A stretch of DNA of 7,041 bases, taken from NCBI GenBank assembly GCA_903834675.1, contig CAILKC010000156.1, forward strand, positions 1-7,041. The letters are read 5' to 3'. Below, piece after piece: positions 6,441-7,041 of this stretch. The notes beneath the pieces were generated by a model. That model did no database searches, had not been told where the DNA came from, and saw only the letters and a program-made list of their open reading frames with translations. Position 1 is the stretch's first letter. Each line of letters opens with the position of its first letter. This stretch comes from an uncultured Victivallales bacterium. Lineage in GTDB: Bacteria; Verrucomicrobiota; Lentisphaeria; Oligosphaerales; JAFGRS01. The translations under genes and the position numbers were made by a program.

Positions 6441-6890
6441 TCAGTCCTGTTGTGTCAGCTCTTCTACGTCGCCTTTATCCTTGGCTCGCGGGGTGGCCTT
6501 CTTGTTCCTAACTAGGTCAGCAAGACCGATGAAGGTCACCTCAACGTTCCCATATCTGCCCCGGACCACGTTGGGGCGCGCCTCGTCGAACGTGACCCCG
6601 TCGATGTCGTTGATCAGATCGACCCGGGTCGGCACAACGCCGAACGTCAGGACACTCCCGGCCGTCGTAAAGGCTTCGAGCGGCAGATCCTCCTCACGGA
6701 AGCCAAACGCAACAAGCACTCGTCGGAGACGCAAAGCATTTGCACCCGTCAAGCGGAAGAACAGGTCGATGTCCTTCGTGAAACGCGGATGGCCATGATA
6801 GGCGACGGCGTAGCCGCCGACAATCATGTACTCAACCCCGTGCTCTTCGAGTAATCGCAACAGTTCTTCGAAGTCGGGATGGATATTCAT
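6441..6890 (-). CDS. Nucleotidyltransferase-fold protein (DUF6036 / AbiEii-like, possible toxin-antitoxin or defence component)
   Basis: The 149-residue product has the minimal DNA-polymerase-beta-type nucleotidyltransferase core. A helix HPDFEELLRLLEEHGVEY (4-21) leads into IVGGYAVAYHG (23-33), the glycine-rich nucleotide-binding turn. TKDIDLFF (38-45) holds the metal-binding D40-x-D42 pair, and TRVDLI (88-93) offers D91 as the third acid. The C-terminal FIGLADLVRNKKATPRAKDK (120-139) is a typical family tail. The active site therefore looks complete. Such proteins may transfer AMP or other nucleotides; AbiEii and MntA are related examples acting in toxin-antitoxin systems. The partner here is not a HEPN protein but the small upstream gene, which overlaps it by 59 bases. 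No Shine-Dalgarno precedes the ATG (6890-6888), so translation is probably coupled to the upstream gene. The transferase fold is secure; the biological role is inferred. Confidence 0.85.
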   Translation of the reverse strand: MNIHPDFEELLRLLEEHGVEYMIVGGYAVAYHGHPRFTKDIDLFFRLTGANALRLRRVLVAFGFREEDLPLEAFTTAGSVLTFGVVPTRVDLINDIDGVTFDEARPNVVRGRYGNVEVTFIGLADLVRNKKATPRAKDKGDVEELTQQD

Positions 6891-7017
6891 AGAGGAACTT
6901 CCCTGCTTCGTTCCGGAGTCTCTCGACCTCGTCCAAGCGTGCTTCGGGTGTCTGCCCGCGCCAGAACGCTCGATCTTGCCTGGCCTGTTCAGCGTGGGTT
7001 GTGATGGTCAGTTTCAT
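6832..7017 (-). CDS. Small charged protein paired with the nucleotidyltransferase, function unknown
   Basis: The product is 61 residues if translation starts at ATG 7017-7015, where GGAAG lies 7 bases upstream; the ATG at 7023-7021 is possible but only one base from that site. The sequence is hydrophilic, with RQDRAFWRGQTPEARLDEVERL (13-34) at its centre and YPSRLRRTVAITRR (45-58) at the end. I recall this pattern (DRxxW, TPEERL, then xRLxR near the end) from small proteins encoded directly before nucleotidyltransferases in many bacteria, without a known function. No signal peptide, membrane segment or DNA-binding motif is obvious. The 3' end lies inside the nucleotidyltransferase gene in another frame. 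It may be the antitoxin or regulatory partner, but this is inference. The gene lies 24 bases from the window end, so its promoter is outside. Confidence 0.7.
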   Translation of the reverse strand: MKLTITTHAEQARQDRAFWRGQTPEARLDEVERLRNEAGKFLYEYPSRLRRTVAITRRARG

Positions 7018-7041
7018 GTTCATACTTCCGGGACGCAACGC

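Noticed and set aside
6154..6798. 214-codon plus-strand open frame across the relic and the nucleotidyltransferase gene
   Set aside because: It is antisense to the nucleotidyltransferase, whose catalytic motifs are intact, and shows only low-complexity arginine-, serine- and proline-rich text.

Overview
The window is high-G+C bacterial chromosomal DNA. Its clearest lineage marker is at the left edge: a GreA-type elongation factor domain at the end of a much longer protein with a helical N-terminal extension, an arrangement I know from Chlamydia and related PVC bacteria (Verrucomicrobiota, Kiritimatiellota, Lentisphaerota). The GH116 protein is also of a type I associate with that superphylum. 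The placement is an inference from family knowledge; no rRNA is present to confirm it.

Layout, left to right. (1) 2-1003 (+): C-terminal part of the long GreA-like protein, cut by the window edge, followed by a perfect 12-bp hairpin. (2) 1199-1453 (+): rpmA (ribosomal protein bL27) with its own likely promoter, a good ribosome binding site and a strong intrinsic terminator. It lacks its usual neighbours rplU and obg. (3) 1555-4095 (+): a GH116 (GBA2-type) beta-glycosidase without a signal peptide. (4) 4087-5646 (-): an exported type-B carboxylesterase, tail-to-tail with the glycosidase and overlapping it by 9 bases. (5) About 5710-6240 (-): a decayed C-terminal fragment of a putative transposase, broken by a frameshift and an in-frame stop. 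(6) 6441-7017 (-): a two-gene module, a small charged protein and a nucleotidyltransferase-fold protein, whose genes overlap by 59 bases in different frames.

The left third is housekeeping (transcription, translation). The middle is carbohydrate and ester hydrolysis: the glycosidase appears cytosolic and the esterase is exported, so they may act at different steps of glycoside use, but nothing in the sequence links them directly. The right end looks accessory: a mobile-element relic beside a small overlapping gene pair of the kind often found in toxin-antitoxin or defence contexts.

I see no rRNA, tRNA, CRISPR array or origin, and no convincing undescribed large system. The observations most worth checking are the 59-base dual-coding overlap, the paired cysteine clusters in the GH116 enzyme, and the two-lesion transposase pseudogene.
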